Source of the DNA: a virus
Strand: one strand, 5' to 3'
DNA length: 39,693 nucleotides
IMG/VR virus record: IMGVR_UViG_3300009506_003034
Span: 1 to 39,693 of that record
Under the pieces are notes generated by a model, which was not told the origin of the DNA, did not search any database, and saw only the letters and a program-made list of their open reading frames with translations. Shown piece by piece: positions 1 to 7,967 of this stretch. Positions within the stretch are counted from its first letter, which is position 1. Each line of letters begins with the position of its first letter. Made by a program: the position numbers and the translations under genes.

Positions 1-747
1 TTAGCTGTCATCTTCTTTGTGATCTGCGTGCCAACTCTCCCAACCACGTCGTACTATTTCAATCATACCGCTCACTCTATAAATTCTAGGAACGTGGGCT
101 TCAAGTCCTTTATCTCTTTCGATATCGGTAGAAGCTCTAACGTTTTCTGGTGCAATCCAGAATAGACCCTTGATTCTTGGAGCAAAGCATTCCAATAATC
201 CCATCGGGCTAAGGGCTCGAAAATATAGCTTATCGCCTATATCGAAATACTGCTCCACAATATCGTCCAATTCCGATACCTCAATCCACTCACCAGGTGT
301 TGGATACTTCCAAGGCTTCGCGGATTCCTTCTCCACTAGAGAGGGGAATGCTCTCTTTGCGATTTTCCAGGCAACTGACTTAACTGTATAGCCATCAAGA
401 TAAAGCCCATTCTTACTTCGAAGCTCGACAGGAAGGGCTGAAAATTTTGTGCCAGTAATTGCTATTGGCATAATCTTTTCAGTACCCACAACAAGCGTAA
501 CTTTCTTAAGCGCTAGTTTCAACTCGCGTTGCTGCCCTTTAGCGTTAGGCGTGCTTTTGGAGACTACGAAAATCACTAGATCAGATTCCATAATTCTCGA
601 TTCGATTTCTTCCCACGCGTCAGCAGCTAAAATTCGGTCTATCGAGTAAACCCAAGCTGTGACCCCAAAACGACCAAGGTGGTCGCGGAGGTTTTCGACA
701 ATATCTTCGTCAGCGCCAGCGTAGCTTATGAATGCGTTGTATTTCAT
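1..747 (-). CDS. TIR-domain protein, integron cassette gene
   Basis: This 248-residue protein starts with a TIR domain (about residues 1-125). Visible motifs are FISYAG (6-11), the box-2-like segment SDLVIFVVSKST (55-66) and Q-Q-R-E-L, in which E75 takes the place of the conserved TIR glutamate. Bacterial TIR domains are often NAD-cleaving enzymes in anti-phage systems such as Thoeris, or act as signalling scaffolds; which applies here is inference. Residues 126-248 resemble nothing I recognise and could be a sensor or partner-binding part. The ATG is preceded by AAGGA at good spacing. The gene starts just after an attC core (GTTAGCA) and reads in cassette orientation. Its own attC would lie outside the window. 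It is AT-rich relative to the phage late genes. Confidence 0.85.
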   Translation of the reverse strand: MKYNAFISYAGADEDIVENLRDHLGRFGVTAWVYSIDRILAADAWEEIESRIMESDLVIFVVSKSTPNAKGQQRELKLALKKVTLVVGTEKIMPIAITGTKFSALPVELRSKNGLYLDGYTVKSVAWKIAKRAFPSLVEKESAKPWKYPTPGEWIEVSELDDIVEQYFDIGDKLYFRALSPMGLLECFAPRIKGLFWIAPENVRASTDIERDKGLEAHVPRIYRVSGMIEIVRRGWESWHADHKEDDS

Positions 748-761
748 CGATCCTTTATAAC

Positions 762-849
762 TGCTAACGTAATTTATTAGCTACTGGCCAATAAACTTAC
801 AGGAAACAATCCCACAGTTATTTCAGTCAGCTCAAAAAACAGGTTAGTC
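762..849 (-). other. attC recombination site (integron), 88 bp
   Basis: Read on the minus strand, an R''-like core GACTAAC (849-843) is followed by L'' AGCTgACTG (832-824), then L' CAGTAGCT (786-779) and the R' core GTTAGCA (768-762). L'' and L' pair perfectly except for one extra base in L'', the extrahelical base typical of attC sites. The site lies directly between the stop of the DUF6602 gene and the start of the TIR gene. Confidence 0.8.
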
Positions 850-1722
850 TTACTTTTTTGATGTCTTTGATTTCAATTTGTTTTCAGCCTTCCGGTATAT
901 ATCTCTTTCTCCAGCGCCATGCCAGTGGATGTAATCATTGGGCTTAAATTCTGGAAGTTTTATTGTATATAAGTCTGACAAGAGTGATGAGTAATACATT
1001 CCAAATGTGTGTTTTCCCCACCTTCCGATCGCAAAGGAGTTACTTAACATATGATAAATCTGGCCTTTGCCCATTACGACAATTTCGTTCACTAAAAAAA
1101 ACTCACCAGTCAAGTCGTTAAATCCGGGGGATTTTTTACTGTATTGGCTGAAGCTGTAAGTTCTCTTATGTTGTTTAGAGAGCTTTGCATAATTATTTAG
1201 AATTGTTTCGAGCTTTCGAGTATCACCGAATGAAAAAATCGAAAGTGATGGCGGATACATATTGACAAAATCATTAGTTGAACAATCCTTAGGCTTCGAT
1301 ATCAAAGATGAAACTGAGCTTAGATTTTCAAACGCCTCACTTAATGACGATGAAGTTGTTTTAGTTTTTATTTCCGTGACATTGTAGACGCCTTCAATTG
1401 GTAATATTACGTTTTGATTTTCATCAATAAACAAAACAGGACAATTAATTTTATCGTAAATAATCAAATCTAGGTGTTTGCTTGTATCCCCAGTTGAATT
1501 AAGTAATTTCCCTTTTGCTATACCGAATCTAGATGGTAATAATTCAGATAACAAGTTTCGTAAGATGATCTCTGCTCCTAAGCCATATTCCAGATTATGA
1601 CCTATGACTTGACCACGTGTTCTATTTTCAAGTAGCCTTTCATTAAATTGCTCACTTATAGCTGAAACTATTTTGGAGAGTGGGCGGGCATTACTTAAAT
1701 TTCTCGTGACTACTTTTTTCAT
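850..1722 (-). CDS. DUF6602-like putative PD-(D/E)XK nuclease, cassette gene
   Basis: The 290-residue protein resembles DUF6602 proteins. A conserved acidic residue (E51) precedes LLPSRFGIAKG, then SKHLDLIIYD with D85, PIEGVYNVTEIKT with E110, E117 and K119. The order E, D, E-x-K is that of the restriction-endonuclease-like fold, so a DNA- or RNA-cleaving role is a reasonable inference. The C-terminal half (about 130-290) is not recognised. The cassette start core GTTAGGC (1758-1752) differs by one base from the complement of its end core GACTAAC, as expected for one cassette. Base composition is AT-rich. It may work alone as a defence gene or be unrelated to its neighbours, as is usual in cassette arrays. 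Confidence 0.75.
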   Translation of the reverse strand: MKKVVTRNLSNARPLSKIVSAISEQFNERLLENRTRGQVIGHNLEYGLGAEIILRNLLSELLPSRFGIAKGKLLNSTGDTSKHLDLIIYDKINCPVLFIDENQNVILPIEGVYNVTEIKTKTTSSSLSEAFENLSSVSSLISKPKDCSTNDFVNMYPPSLSIFSFGDTRKLETILNNYAKLSKQHKRTYSFSQYSKKSPGFNDLTGEFFLVNEIVVMGKGQIYHMLSNSFAIGRWGKHTFGMYYSSLLSDLYTIKLPEFKPNDYIHWHGAGERDIYRKAENKLKSKTSKK

Positions 1723-1751
1723 CGTTGCCTGCCAAAGTTATATTTGATTTT

Positions 1752-1857
1752 GCCTAACATCGTAACAATCGTTTATACAATTCAATAAATCTGACCCAGT
1801 TTAGTAACATTTAACATTTTCAATTTTATTAAAGTGGTTTCAAATCGGACGTTAGTA
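1752..1857 (-). other. attC-like site ending an ORF-less cassette
   Basis: Minus strand: core TACTAAC (1857-1851) and, 106 bases from end to end, core GTTAGGC (1758-1752). The inner pairing is weaker than in the neighbouring sites. Together with the attC at 1924-1978 it delimits a cassette of about 170 bp without a convincing ORF. This accounts for the 291-base gap between the flanking genes. Confidence 0.5.
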
Positions 1858-1923
1858 ACTGTCAAAGCAAGTGCCACGCAACAGATTCTACAGTAAAATA
1901 AACGTAATAGTGTTTGTAAATAC

Positions 1924-1978
1924 ACTGAACTCGCCAATCGCAATGGAGCGAGCCATCAAGCGAAACGCTCTGTTAGCA
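1924..1978 (-). other. attC-like site, 55 bp, degenerate R'
   Basis: Minus strand: R'' TGCTAAC (1978-1972), then a stem in which TCGC and ATGG in the first arm pair with CCAT and GCGA in the second, with extra bases in the first arm. It ends with a degenerate core GTTCAGT (1930-1924). The R'' complement (GTTAGCA) matches the start of the same cassette at 2426-2420 (GCTAGCA) with one mismatch, supporting a single cassette around the 2014-2397 gene. Confidence 0.65.
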
Positions 1979-2013
1979 TTTACTCAGGTTCAGTCGGGCA
2001 CATAAGTAACATT

Positions 2014-2397
2014 TTAATCTTTAAAATAAGAGATCATGACGCTAAGGAGCCACAATATCTCTAAGATAATCGGTATTAATACAGAAATAAGAAAGGTTGG
2101 TCGAATTCGCATTGGCAGAAAAATATTAGTTCTGATCCTCTCGCTATCGGTCCGATTAGTTTCTTGAGATTCATAGTTATTAAGCAAATTAATATATCGT
2201 GAAGCATCAATTCCACACCAGATCCAAAAGATATTTATCATGATTAGTGCAGTTGAAATAAGAATACGGAGGTCAGTGAAATCCGATAGGCCAACTGCTA
2301 CAAGTGCTAACCCATTAAAAGTAAGGATAATTTGACTTCGTTGCATAAGTAGCGTACTTTCATATTCGGCACGCCTTCTGAATTCATTAATTGACAT
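2014..2397 (-). CDS. Small membrane protein, cassette gene
   Basis: A 127-residue protein with a charged N-terminus (about 1-20) and three apparent membrane segments (about 22-40, 44-64 and 102-124). A polar stretch rich in N, E, S and R lies between the second and third. No catalytic motif is visible and I do not recognise the family. Small membrane proteins are common in cassettes and in defence operons as effectors, but nothing here shows that role. A purine-rich AGAGAGA lies upstream of the ATG. Bounded by attC sites on both sides, it forms a single-gene cassette. Confidence 0.7.
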   Translation of the reverse strand: MSINEFRRRAEYESTLLMQRSQIILTFNGLALVAVGLSDFTDLRILISTALIMINIFWIWCGIDASRYINLLNNYESQETNRTDSERIRTNIFLPMRIRPTFLISVLIPIILEILWLLSVMISYFKD

Positions 2398-2419
2398 CAG
2401 TGATCTCTCTTTAATTTCA

Positions 2420-2480
2420 TGCTAGCGACGCGGATAATTCGCGAGCGGTTAGCGAGTCGAAATTGATCCGCTTATTATGT
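2420..2480 (-). other. attC-like site, 61 bp
   Basis: Minus strand: core ACATAAT (2480-2474), L'' GCGGATcAA (2471-2463), an inner hairpin, L' TTATCCGC (2437-2430) and core GCTAGCA (2426-2420). The arms pair perfectly apart from the extra C in L''. Both cores have drifted from the consensus, so the site may be poorly active. Confidence 0.75.
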
Positions 2481-3083
2481 TTTCTTTGATTCTTGATAAT
2501 CTATAAGCGCTTCAGCCAGAGAATGTAGTTCTTTTGTCCATTCAGCCAATTCGGAATAGAGGATTATATTGCCAAATAGTTCAACACGGTCGCTCTGTAC
2601 CATCAGAGTTGTAGCTTGGCCATCTTCTATATTCCCATTAAGAATTTCATCTTCAAGGTGCTCAATATCGTTACGCATATCGGCGATGCGTTTGCCCACA
2701 TCATCTGATAAGACCGATAGCTTTCCGATTCTCGGGCTGTCTTTGTGTCGTCGCATGCGTCTAGCAAACTTTATTGACCTGTGTGCAGTATTAATATGTG
2801 TCTCTATGTGAGCTAGACAACGAAAGAAATGACTTAGAGTGTGATTTGGTGTGTCAATATAATCTTGAAGCGCGTCGCGAGCAGCATTGTACTCCCAAAC
2901 TAACTGATCCACGAGACGAACATAATTAACCCAAAATGCCTTTGCTTTGTTGTCCACTGGACCAGCTCCACGAAAAACTGTATTCAGTGTTAAACCTAAA
3001 ATGAGCTTCTGAGTAAGCGATGAAAGATCGGGCATTTCATTTCTTTTTGGGGGCCATTGGCCTTCTTTTCTTTCGTCGTCCAT
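2475..3083 (-). CDS. Hypothetical alpha-helical protein, cassette gene
   Basis: The 202-residue protein is mostly helical and soluble, with long amphipathic stretches (about 45-75, 85-110 and 120-150, 165-200). It lacks membrane segments, cysteine clusters or recognisable nucleotide-binding motifs. Its stop codon overlaps the R'' side of its attC, a tight arrangement usual in cassettes. I do not recognise the family. The gene is AT-rich and its orientation agrees with the array. Confidence 0.65.
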   Translation of the reverse strand: MDDERKEGQWPPKRNEMPDLSSLTQKLILGLTLNTVFRGAGPVDNKAKAFWVNYVRLVDQLVWEYNAARDALQDYIDTPNHTLSHFFRCLAHIETHINTAHRSIKFARRMRRHKDSPRIGKLSVLSDDVGKRIADMRNDIEHLEDEILNGNIEDGQATTLMVQSDRVELFGNIILYSELAEWTKELHSLAEALIDYQESKKT

Positions 3084-3108
3084 TTGTCACTCTGATGAAA
3101 AGATCGGG

Positions 3109-3173
3109 ACATATAGTTGGAATTAACCGGTGTGCTGGTGTTTGGCTCATCCGTGTTAAACGGCTTGTTATCT
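3109..3173 (-). other. attC-like site, about 65 bp
   Basis: Minus strand: R'' AGATAAC (3173-3167), L'' TTAACaCGG (3159-3151), L' CCGGTTAA (3130-3123). L' pairs with L'' except for one extra A in L''. The R' side is degenerate (TATATGT, 3115-3109) but still matches the complement of the next cassette's end core (ACATAAT) at six of seven bases. Confidence 0.75.
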
Positions 3174-3178
3174 GATTA

Positions 3179-3640
3179 TTAAATACCTCTGCCATCATTA
3201 CCGTCATACTTGAATGGCCTTAAATGCTTTTCACATCCAGGGCAATACCATGTAAAGCTGTTATCAGTATTGTAGTTTGGTTGAATCTTTGATGGTAGAC
3301 GGTGCTTGTCCATGCAATTGGCACAAAACCATAAATCTTTTTTCTTTGGATCATTTTTTAATATGTAGAAAATGAGATCATTAGAAGTTTTATAAATCTC
3401 ATAATTATCAATATTTGCTTCTTTCGAAAGCTTAATTTTGAGGTGGACAAGATATAACAATAGGAGAAATAATATTAAAGATAGTCCTGATAACATTTTA
3501 CCAAATAGTATTGGTTCTATGTTTTTGGCAAGAACAGGTGGAAGATATTCCCATAATAAATAACCCAACCCTCCATAGATTGGGAGAAATATCACAGCTA
3601 ACCCTGCTTTCATATGCCATTTCTGAAACGATATTTTCAT
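3179..3640 (-). CDS. Membrane protein with C-terminal zinc ribbon, cassette gene
   Basis: This 153-residue protein has two N-terminal membrane segments (about 12-33 and 48-66), a cytoplasmic linker, and a C-terminal metal-binding module: W-F-C-A-N-C followed about 25 residues later by Y-C-P-G-C. The paired C-x2-C knuckles are those of a zinc ribbon. No family name can be given. It is the cassette closest to the prophage: its leading core GTTATCT (3658-3652) is the exact complement of its end core AGATAAC (3173-3167), which is strong evidence for an intact mobile cassette. Confidence 0.7.
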   Translation of the reverse strand: MKISFQKWHMKAGLAVIFLPIYGGLGYLLWEYLPPVLAKNIEPILFGKMLSGLSLILFLLLLYLVHLKIKLSKEANIDNYEIYKTSNDLIFYILKNDPKKKDLWFCANCMDKHRLPSKIQPNYNTDNSFTWYCPGCEKHLRPFKYDGNDGRGI

Positions 3641-3651
3641 TTATTGTCTAC

Positions 3652-3681
3652 AGATAACATAGTTTATACGGTTAAATTCGC
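3652..3681 (-). other. Truncated attC interrupted by the prophage (left flank)
   Basis: Minus strand: the core GTTATCT (3658-3652) is preceded by 23 bases (3681-3659) that would be the L' side of an attC. The R''/L'' half is absent because the prophage begins at about 3682. Confidence 0.6.
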
Positions 3682-3697
3682 TGTATATTTTTTTTGC

Positions 3698-4459
3698 TCA
3701 ATTACTGATTAACAACTCTTTTCTTAGCTTAGATCTACTGCCCAGTTTATTACTCATACAATAAAGTAATTCTACCTCTTCAATATTGAATATGGCAAAT
3801 ATTTTCCTAATTTCAGGAGTATCGTTGAAGGTCAATAGGAAACGGCCTTTGATACTGGATAATACCTCAGCAAGATCAACAAAGTCCTGCTCCTCGAAAT
3901 TATGGTTGTAACACTTGAACTTCCAATATGGCGGATCTAGAAAAAAGAGAGTATGCGGCCTGTCATACTTCGGAATAAGCTCCCTGAAATCGATACACTC
4001 CAGGGTCACCTGCGCAAGCCTAATCCAAGCGTCCTGAATAGTCTGCTCAAGGGTAAAAAGATTCAGCCTCGGTACACCGGTCGTGCCGGTACCAAATACC
4101 CGGCCATTGACCTTGGCCCCAAACGATGTGCGCTGTAAATAGAGATACCTGGCAGCACGCTGAACATCAGTCAACGTGTCGGGATTGACCTGGATCTGAC
4201 GATTGAACTCGTCACGAGAGACGAGAGAGAATTTAAATTGATTATGCAGCTCTTCAGGATGGTGTTTAACGACCCTGTAAAGGGTGATTAAATCCTTATC
4301 TAAATCATTTAATATTTCAGTCTTTGACGCTTCCTTGGCAAAGAGTACATTAGCAGCTCCTCCGAAAACCTCTACATAGCAGGAGTGTTCAGGAAACTTT
4401 GAGATAATTGTCTTTGCCAGTCTTGATTTGCCTCCAAAATACGGTATTAACGCTCCCAT
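3698..4459 (-). CDS. Dam-type (D12) DNA adenine methyltransferase
   Basis: The 253-residue protein has the D12 class methyltransferase layout: PYFGGKSRLA at residues 6-15 (SAM-binding motif), VEVFGGAANVLF (29-40), NDLD (51-54) and the catalytic motif IV DPPY (175-178). It would transfer a methyl group from SAM to adenine N6; the exact target is unknown, possibly GATC. In Mu-like phages the right end often carries a DNA modification gene (mom in Mu) that protects phage DNA from host restriction, and this gene has that position. It is separated from the late operon by 173 bases and is more AT-rich, so it may have been acquired separately. Its stop lies only 16 bases from the proposed phage end. 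Confidence 0.85.
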   Translation of the reverse strand: MGALIPYFGGKSRLAKTIISKFPEHSCYVEVFGGAANVLFAKEASKTEILNDLDKDLITLYRVVKHHPEELHNQFKFSLVSRDEFNRQIQVNPDTLTDVQRAARYLYLQRTSFGAKVNGRVFGTGTTGVPRLNLFTLEQTIQDAWIRLAQVTLECIDFRELIPKYDRPHTLFFLDPPYWKFKCYNHNFEEQDFVDLAEVLSSIKGRFLLTFNDTPEIRKIFAIFNIEEVELLYCMSNKLGSRSKLRKELLISN

Positions 4460-4587
4460 TTTTAACCTTGAATATTGCCAGGTTACCTGCTACTACACCA
4501 GTGCGCTGTGCATCAGCGTTGCGCCGGGACTATAGCAGGAGAACCTGTGGACCTCCTTCCGTTTCTACCGGTACGGTCGGATGGTTT

Positions 4588-4609
4588 GGTGGGAGGTGCT
4601 ACTCCCACC
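4588..4609. other. Hairpin in the gap between fibre genes and methyltransferase
   Basis: GGTGGGAG (4588-4595) and CTCCCACC (4602-4609) form a perfect 8-bp stem with a 6-base loop in the 173-base gap 4460-4632. No T-run follows on either strand, so it is not a classical terminator. On the plus strand the same stretch can encode G-T-V-G-W-F-G-G, and one base off frame G-G-A-T-P-T-G, resembling a tail-collar motif; this may be a relic or chance. Confidence 0.4.
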
Positions 4610-4632
4610 GGTCCCGTCCTCGTGTTACTTAA

Positions 4633-5178
4633 TTACTCTACAGACTCCCAGGTGATCGCCTTCACAGCAGCTTTATCGGCAGCCTGATCGATTGCAGCTT
4701 CCTTTGCCCATTTCTTCTGATAAAGCCCCAGCCCGAACTCCTGCAACTCTTCAATAACAACCTGAAGCTGGGCAGGTGTCACCTTGATAAAACTGTTGTC
4801 ATAAAGACGCAGATCCGTCTCGGTAAGACTTAAGCGGTTGCAGTAATCGAGCAGCTCCCGAAAATTATCCTTATCCTCACGTCCGGAATCGATCTTCACG
4901 CCAAGCGAGGCCGAAATCATCCCCTTTGCCGGAATCCGCAGAAAATCAGCCTTAACTTTTTCCTTCTGTTTCTTCTTCAGGGCCCTCAGATGCAGACCAT
5001 CAATCTCAGCCGTCTCCCTTTCCTGGAACTTATTATCGACAACCTTGTACTCCTCCGGCTTGGATATAACCCAGCCGCAATCCTCCTCCGGAACCTTAAT
5101 CACGGATTCACCCGGAAGGGGCTGCAGATCGACCCCGGCCCTAGTCACATCTTCGCCTCTGAAACATACGGTGATCAT
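4633..5178 (-). CDS. DUF4376-like protein, tail fibre accessory
   Basis: From the ATG at 5178 the protein has 181 residues. This start overlaps the fibre gene stop as ATGA and is preceded by AAGGAGA, so a longer reading from 5253 is unlikely. The second half (about 90-175) resembles DUF4376: a basic KKKQKEKVKADFLRIP segment, D-L-R-L-Y-D, then a helical stretch ending Y-Q-K-K-W-A-K-E-A-A-I-D-Q-A-A-D. Such proteins are found next to tail fibre genes in Mu-like and other phages and may assist fibre folding or sit in the fibre. Role by position and similarity only. Confidence 0.65.
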   Translation of the reverse strand: MITVCFRGEDVTRAGVDLQPLPGESVIKVPEEDCGWVISKPEEYKVVDNKFQERETAEIDGLHLRALKKKQKEKVKADFLRIPAKGMISASLGVKIDSGREDKDNFRELLDYCNRLSLTETDLRLYDNSFIKVTPAQLQVVIEELQEFGLGLYQKKWAKEAAIDQAADKAAVKAITWESVE

Positions 5179-6239
5179 CCTCGTCTCCTTATTATGACCT
5201 CGTGCAAGCGCAAATCCGCATTTGTATTGTCTCCGGCCCCGCCGCGGCCCCAATAAATACTTGTTGATTGAATCGGCATAAACATAGACGGCCTGCCGTC
5301 ATTGTCATCCCAGGCGTCATATTGACCATCGCCGTTGCTTGCACTGTTCACCCGGAGCGAATGATGCGTATTTGTCCCGTCAAAACTCAGTGCTATATGT
5401 TGCGCACCTGATGCCGACTGCCCGCCCATTCGTACAAGAGTTGTAATCGGCGGAGGCGGTATCCAACCGGAAAGAGAGACTGCCGTATAAGTTTCCGGGA
5501 CCGCCTGTTTACTGATCACCGCCATATCAGATGCCTTGACAAAAGTAATCCTTTCCCCGTTTGGACCGGCCTGGACCGAATCGATGATATTGGCGCTGCC
5601 GTCCGTGCGCAGGTAACGAAGCTTGTAATATTTTGTATACGTTGGATGATCAGCCAGGAGATTTGCCGCATCCGCATCAGTGTCATAACCGATCGAGAGT
5701 ACCGTGCCGTCGTCATTGGAAAGCGCAAAACCATAATAAAGGGTATTGGCCCTCGGATGCGGAGTCGGGTCATTGATCAGACTAGACGACATGCCGCCGT
5801 TACCTGAACCGAGAACAACATCAAGCTGTACAACCTTATCCGACGAGAACACCATCTTAACCAGCCCGGTCGTGTCCCAGCAGACACCTGCGGAAAAATC
5901 CATGTCTTTGTCCGGATCTGTTGCATTAGTGGAACCGATAAGGCCGAACTCGACACCGGGCGTGCTCCATTCAAGAGCATCCATATCCGTCCACTCTTCT
6001 TCAGTAGCGTCCCAGACCCAACGATGCCCGGTATCGGCAGTGATTTTGCTCTCTCCATCCGTTGCACCGACACCTAAAGCAGCCTCGTCGGCAACAATGG
6101 AGATAACAACCCCGCCAGCACCGTGCGTGTGACTGTTTTCCGCCTTTGACTCGATCCCGTCCTTCCAGGTATTTAAGGAAGAACGTACTTTAGAATCAAA
6201 ATTCTCCTCTCCTGTCTGCGGTAAATCAGGAAGCGACAT
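5175..6239 (-). CDS. Tail fibre-like protein
   Basis: A 354-residue protein with an N-terminal helix-rich part (1-35), a S-H-T-H-G motif (about 36-40) of the kind found at metal-binding knots in fibres, and a long beta-rich, Gly/Asp/Thr-rich remainder. It lies after the tail-tip genes and before a DUF4376 protein, the normal place for a receptor-binding fibre. The C-terminal region (about 300-354) is rich in Gly, Asn and Asp. No enzyme motif is seen. Receptor unknown. Confidence 0.6.
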   Translation of the reverse strand: MSLPDLPQTGEENFDSKVRSSLNTWKDGIESKAENSHTHGAGGVVISIVADEAALGVGATDGESKITADTGHRWVWDATEEEWTDMDALEWSTPGVEFGLIGSTNATDPDKDMDFSAGVCWDTTGLVKMVFSSDKVVQLDVVLGSGNGGMSSSLINDPTPHPRANTLYYGFALSNDDGTVLSIGYDTDADAANLLADHPTYTKYYKLRYLRTDGSANIIDSVQAGPNGERITFVKASDMAVISKQAVPETYTAVSLSGWIPPPPITTLVRMGGQSASGAQHIALSFDGTNTHHSLRVNSASNGDGQYDAWDDNDGRPSMFMPIQSTSIYWGRGGAGDNTNADLRLHEVIIRRRG

Positions 6240-6240
6240 A

Positions 6241-6984
6241 TTAAACCTCCTCTAAAAAACTCCAGGTTGCATACCCATAACGGTTATCCGAGCTGGCCGA
6301 AGGCATCTCGTAGAACCCGGCAAAGGTAAAATGGTTGATGTTCTTCTGGTCCGTGAGCCACCAGAATGTAGGCTCTTCGCCGATCTCCTGAGCAAGATCA
6401 TCAAGCCAGACAAACAGGTCCGGATTAAGATCAAGCCTTACTTTCCCAGAATATTTATGAACAATGTCCCGCTTGAGATAATACTTGCCTCCGGAGCTGT
6501 AGCGGTCTTTAACCGAGTAATCCACCAGTCCGAACGAAAGGCTGGTCGACTCCCGCCACCTGTATAAAGGCCCGGCCCCGCCAACGCCGCACTCGGCCAT
6601 TATCTCGTCGTTGCCTGTATCGATCGTCACAATCACCTGATGCGCGTCGCTCTGATAAGGATAGACAAAACCAACCCTTGTTCTTGGTTTGACGCGCTGG
6701 GTAAAGAATTTATAATAGGTATCGATCCCGACCAGGTCGATATCGGTCTCGGCAACAATCTGCGAGCTGCTGTCTTTGACCTTTATATTGACCGCAACCC
6801 CATTCAACCCGGCAAGACCAACCGCTTCAGCGCCACCGGCAACATTAAGGGTAAGGGTCCCGGCTTTATCAAGCGCTTGATACGGGAGGCTCGGCACCCT
6901 GTCTAGTACGTTGGTCGCCGGGTATTCAGAGTTTTCGGTGTCAGCTGAAACGGACACAACAAGGTCTGGAAATATACACTTCAT
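6241..6984 (-). CDS. Tail-tip virion protein (hypothetical)
   Basis: 247 residues, beta-rich. The N-terminus (about 1-100), with SEYPATNVLD and T-L-T-L-N-V-A-G, resembles a carbohydrate-binding-like jelly-roll used by many tail proteins. The C-terminus is Trp/Tyr-rich. The start overlaps the stop of the upstream gene as ATGA, so the genes are translationally coupled. It lies between the hub-like gene and the fibre. I do not recognise a named family. Confidence 0.6.
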   Translation of the reverse strand: MKCIFPDLVVSVSADTENSEYPATNVLDRVPSLPYQALDKAGTLTLNVAGGAEAVGLAGLNGVAVNIKVKDSSSQIVAETDIDLVGIDTYYKFFTQRVKPRTRVGFVYPYQSDAHQVIVTIDTGNDEIMAECGVGGAGPLYRWRESTSLSFGLVDYSVKDRYSSGGKYYLKRDIVHKYSGKVRLDLNPDLFVWLDDLAQEIGEEPTFWWLTDQKNINHFTFAGFYEMPSASSDNRYGYATWSFLEEV

Positions 6985-7967
6985 GAGATCCCACCTTCGC
7001 CGGTGACCTTCACTTTCCGGTTGGCAATATCAAAGGTGAACATCCTGCCCCGTATCCAGCTGTTTGTTTCCTTGTATTGCCGTTTATCCAGCAAATTGAT
7101 CCTTTCACCAGGCATAGGCAGATTATCGGCCTGCATGGGTATCGTTAGTTCAACCCTGGGCGCGTTCAGAATAGCCAAGATCCTATCAAGAGCGTCTTCG
7201 ATCTGGGTCTGGCCGGTATGATAAGGTGTAACTGAAACGGACTTGTCGAAGGTAAAAGCAGAAGTGCGCCTGTAGTCATTATCGCCGCTGGTCGCCGTCA
7301 CCTCGTATGTCGGGGCGTTGTAGGAATATTTCGGTGAGAACACTTTCTGGTTCACCAGGCTGCGGCTGCCGTTGTCTGATTCCATGTCGATCAGATGCAA
7401 AGTATCTGTTGCCCGGTCGACATAATAAAGATGTGTAAAAAAAGCGGCCATGGAGGAAGCCAGGTCCATGCCGTTCTCATCACTTGAAGTGGTATGGGAA
7501 ACAGCCGGAGAGGGACTTCGTGCCAGGGAATCATCAAGGTTTGCTATATTCAGCCTGCTGGAATCGCACAACCAGTCAAACACATCGACAAGCGTAGTAG
7601 GGAGAGTCGTATTATCCGGCACCTCGTAATCATAGGTTGGTTTGTATAACCTATACTGGACCGAACTCTCGTCCCATTCCTTGATATAGACAGAACCGTC
7701 AAAAAAACCGACACCATTTTCACCAATCGCGCTGAGCATCTGCTCCATGATAAAACTGACCGGCGGCGGCCAGACATCTGGCAGAAAATCAGGCGCGAAC
7801 TTGATAGTCCCAAACGCTGGACGGCACCAGCCGCCGTAATCGTACTCGGTCTTTACCGTGGTCGAGGAAACTGAAAATATTTTACGGTTCCAGGGATGGG
7901 CAAGTTTCAACTGCCGGTCGCTGAAACGGTATATCAAACTCTCTATTGTTGCCTTGACCAGAAGCAT
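6981..7967 (-). CDS. Tail hub/tip protein (hypothetical)
   Basis: A 328-residue protein directly downstream of the tape measure gene (TAATG overlap). The region immediately after the tape measure in siphophages encodes the distal tail and hub proteins. The N-terminal 110 residues are aromatic and beta-rich; the C-terminus contains M-P-G-E-R-I-N-L-L-D and W-I-R-G-R-M-F-T-F-D-I-A-N-R-K-V-K-V, typical of hub-type beta domains in which a ligand or domain is placed along the tail axis. Assignment rests mostly on position. Confidence 0.6.
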   Translation of the reverse strand: MLLVKATIESLIYRFSDRQLKLAHPWNRKIFSVSSTTVKTEYDYGGWCRPAFGTIKFAPDFLPDVWPPPVSFIMEQMLSAIGENGVGFFDGSVYIKEWDESSVQYRLYKPTYDYEVPDNTTLPTTLVDVFDWLCDSSRLNIANLDDSLARSPSPAVSHTTSSDENGMDLASSMAAFFTHLYYVDRATDTLHLIDMESDNGSRSLVNQKVFSPKYSYNAPTYEVTATSGDNDYRRTSAFTFDKSVSVTPYHTGQTQIEDALDRILAILNAPRVELTIPMQADNLPMPGERINLLDKRQYKETNSWIRGRMFTFDIANRKVKVTGEGGIS

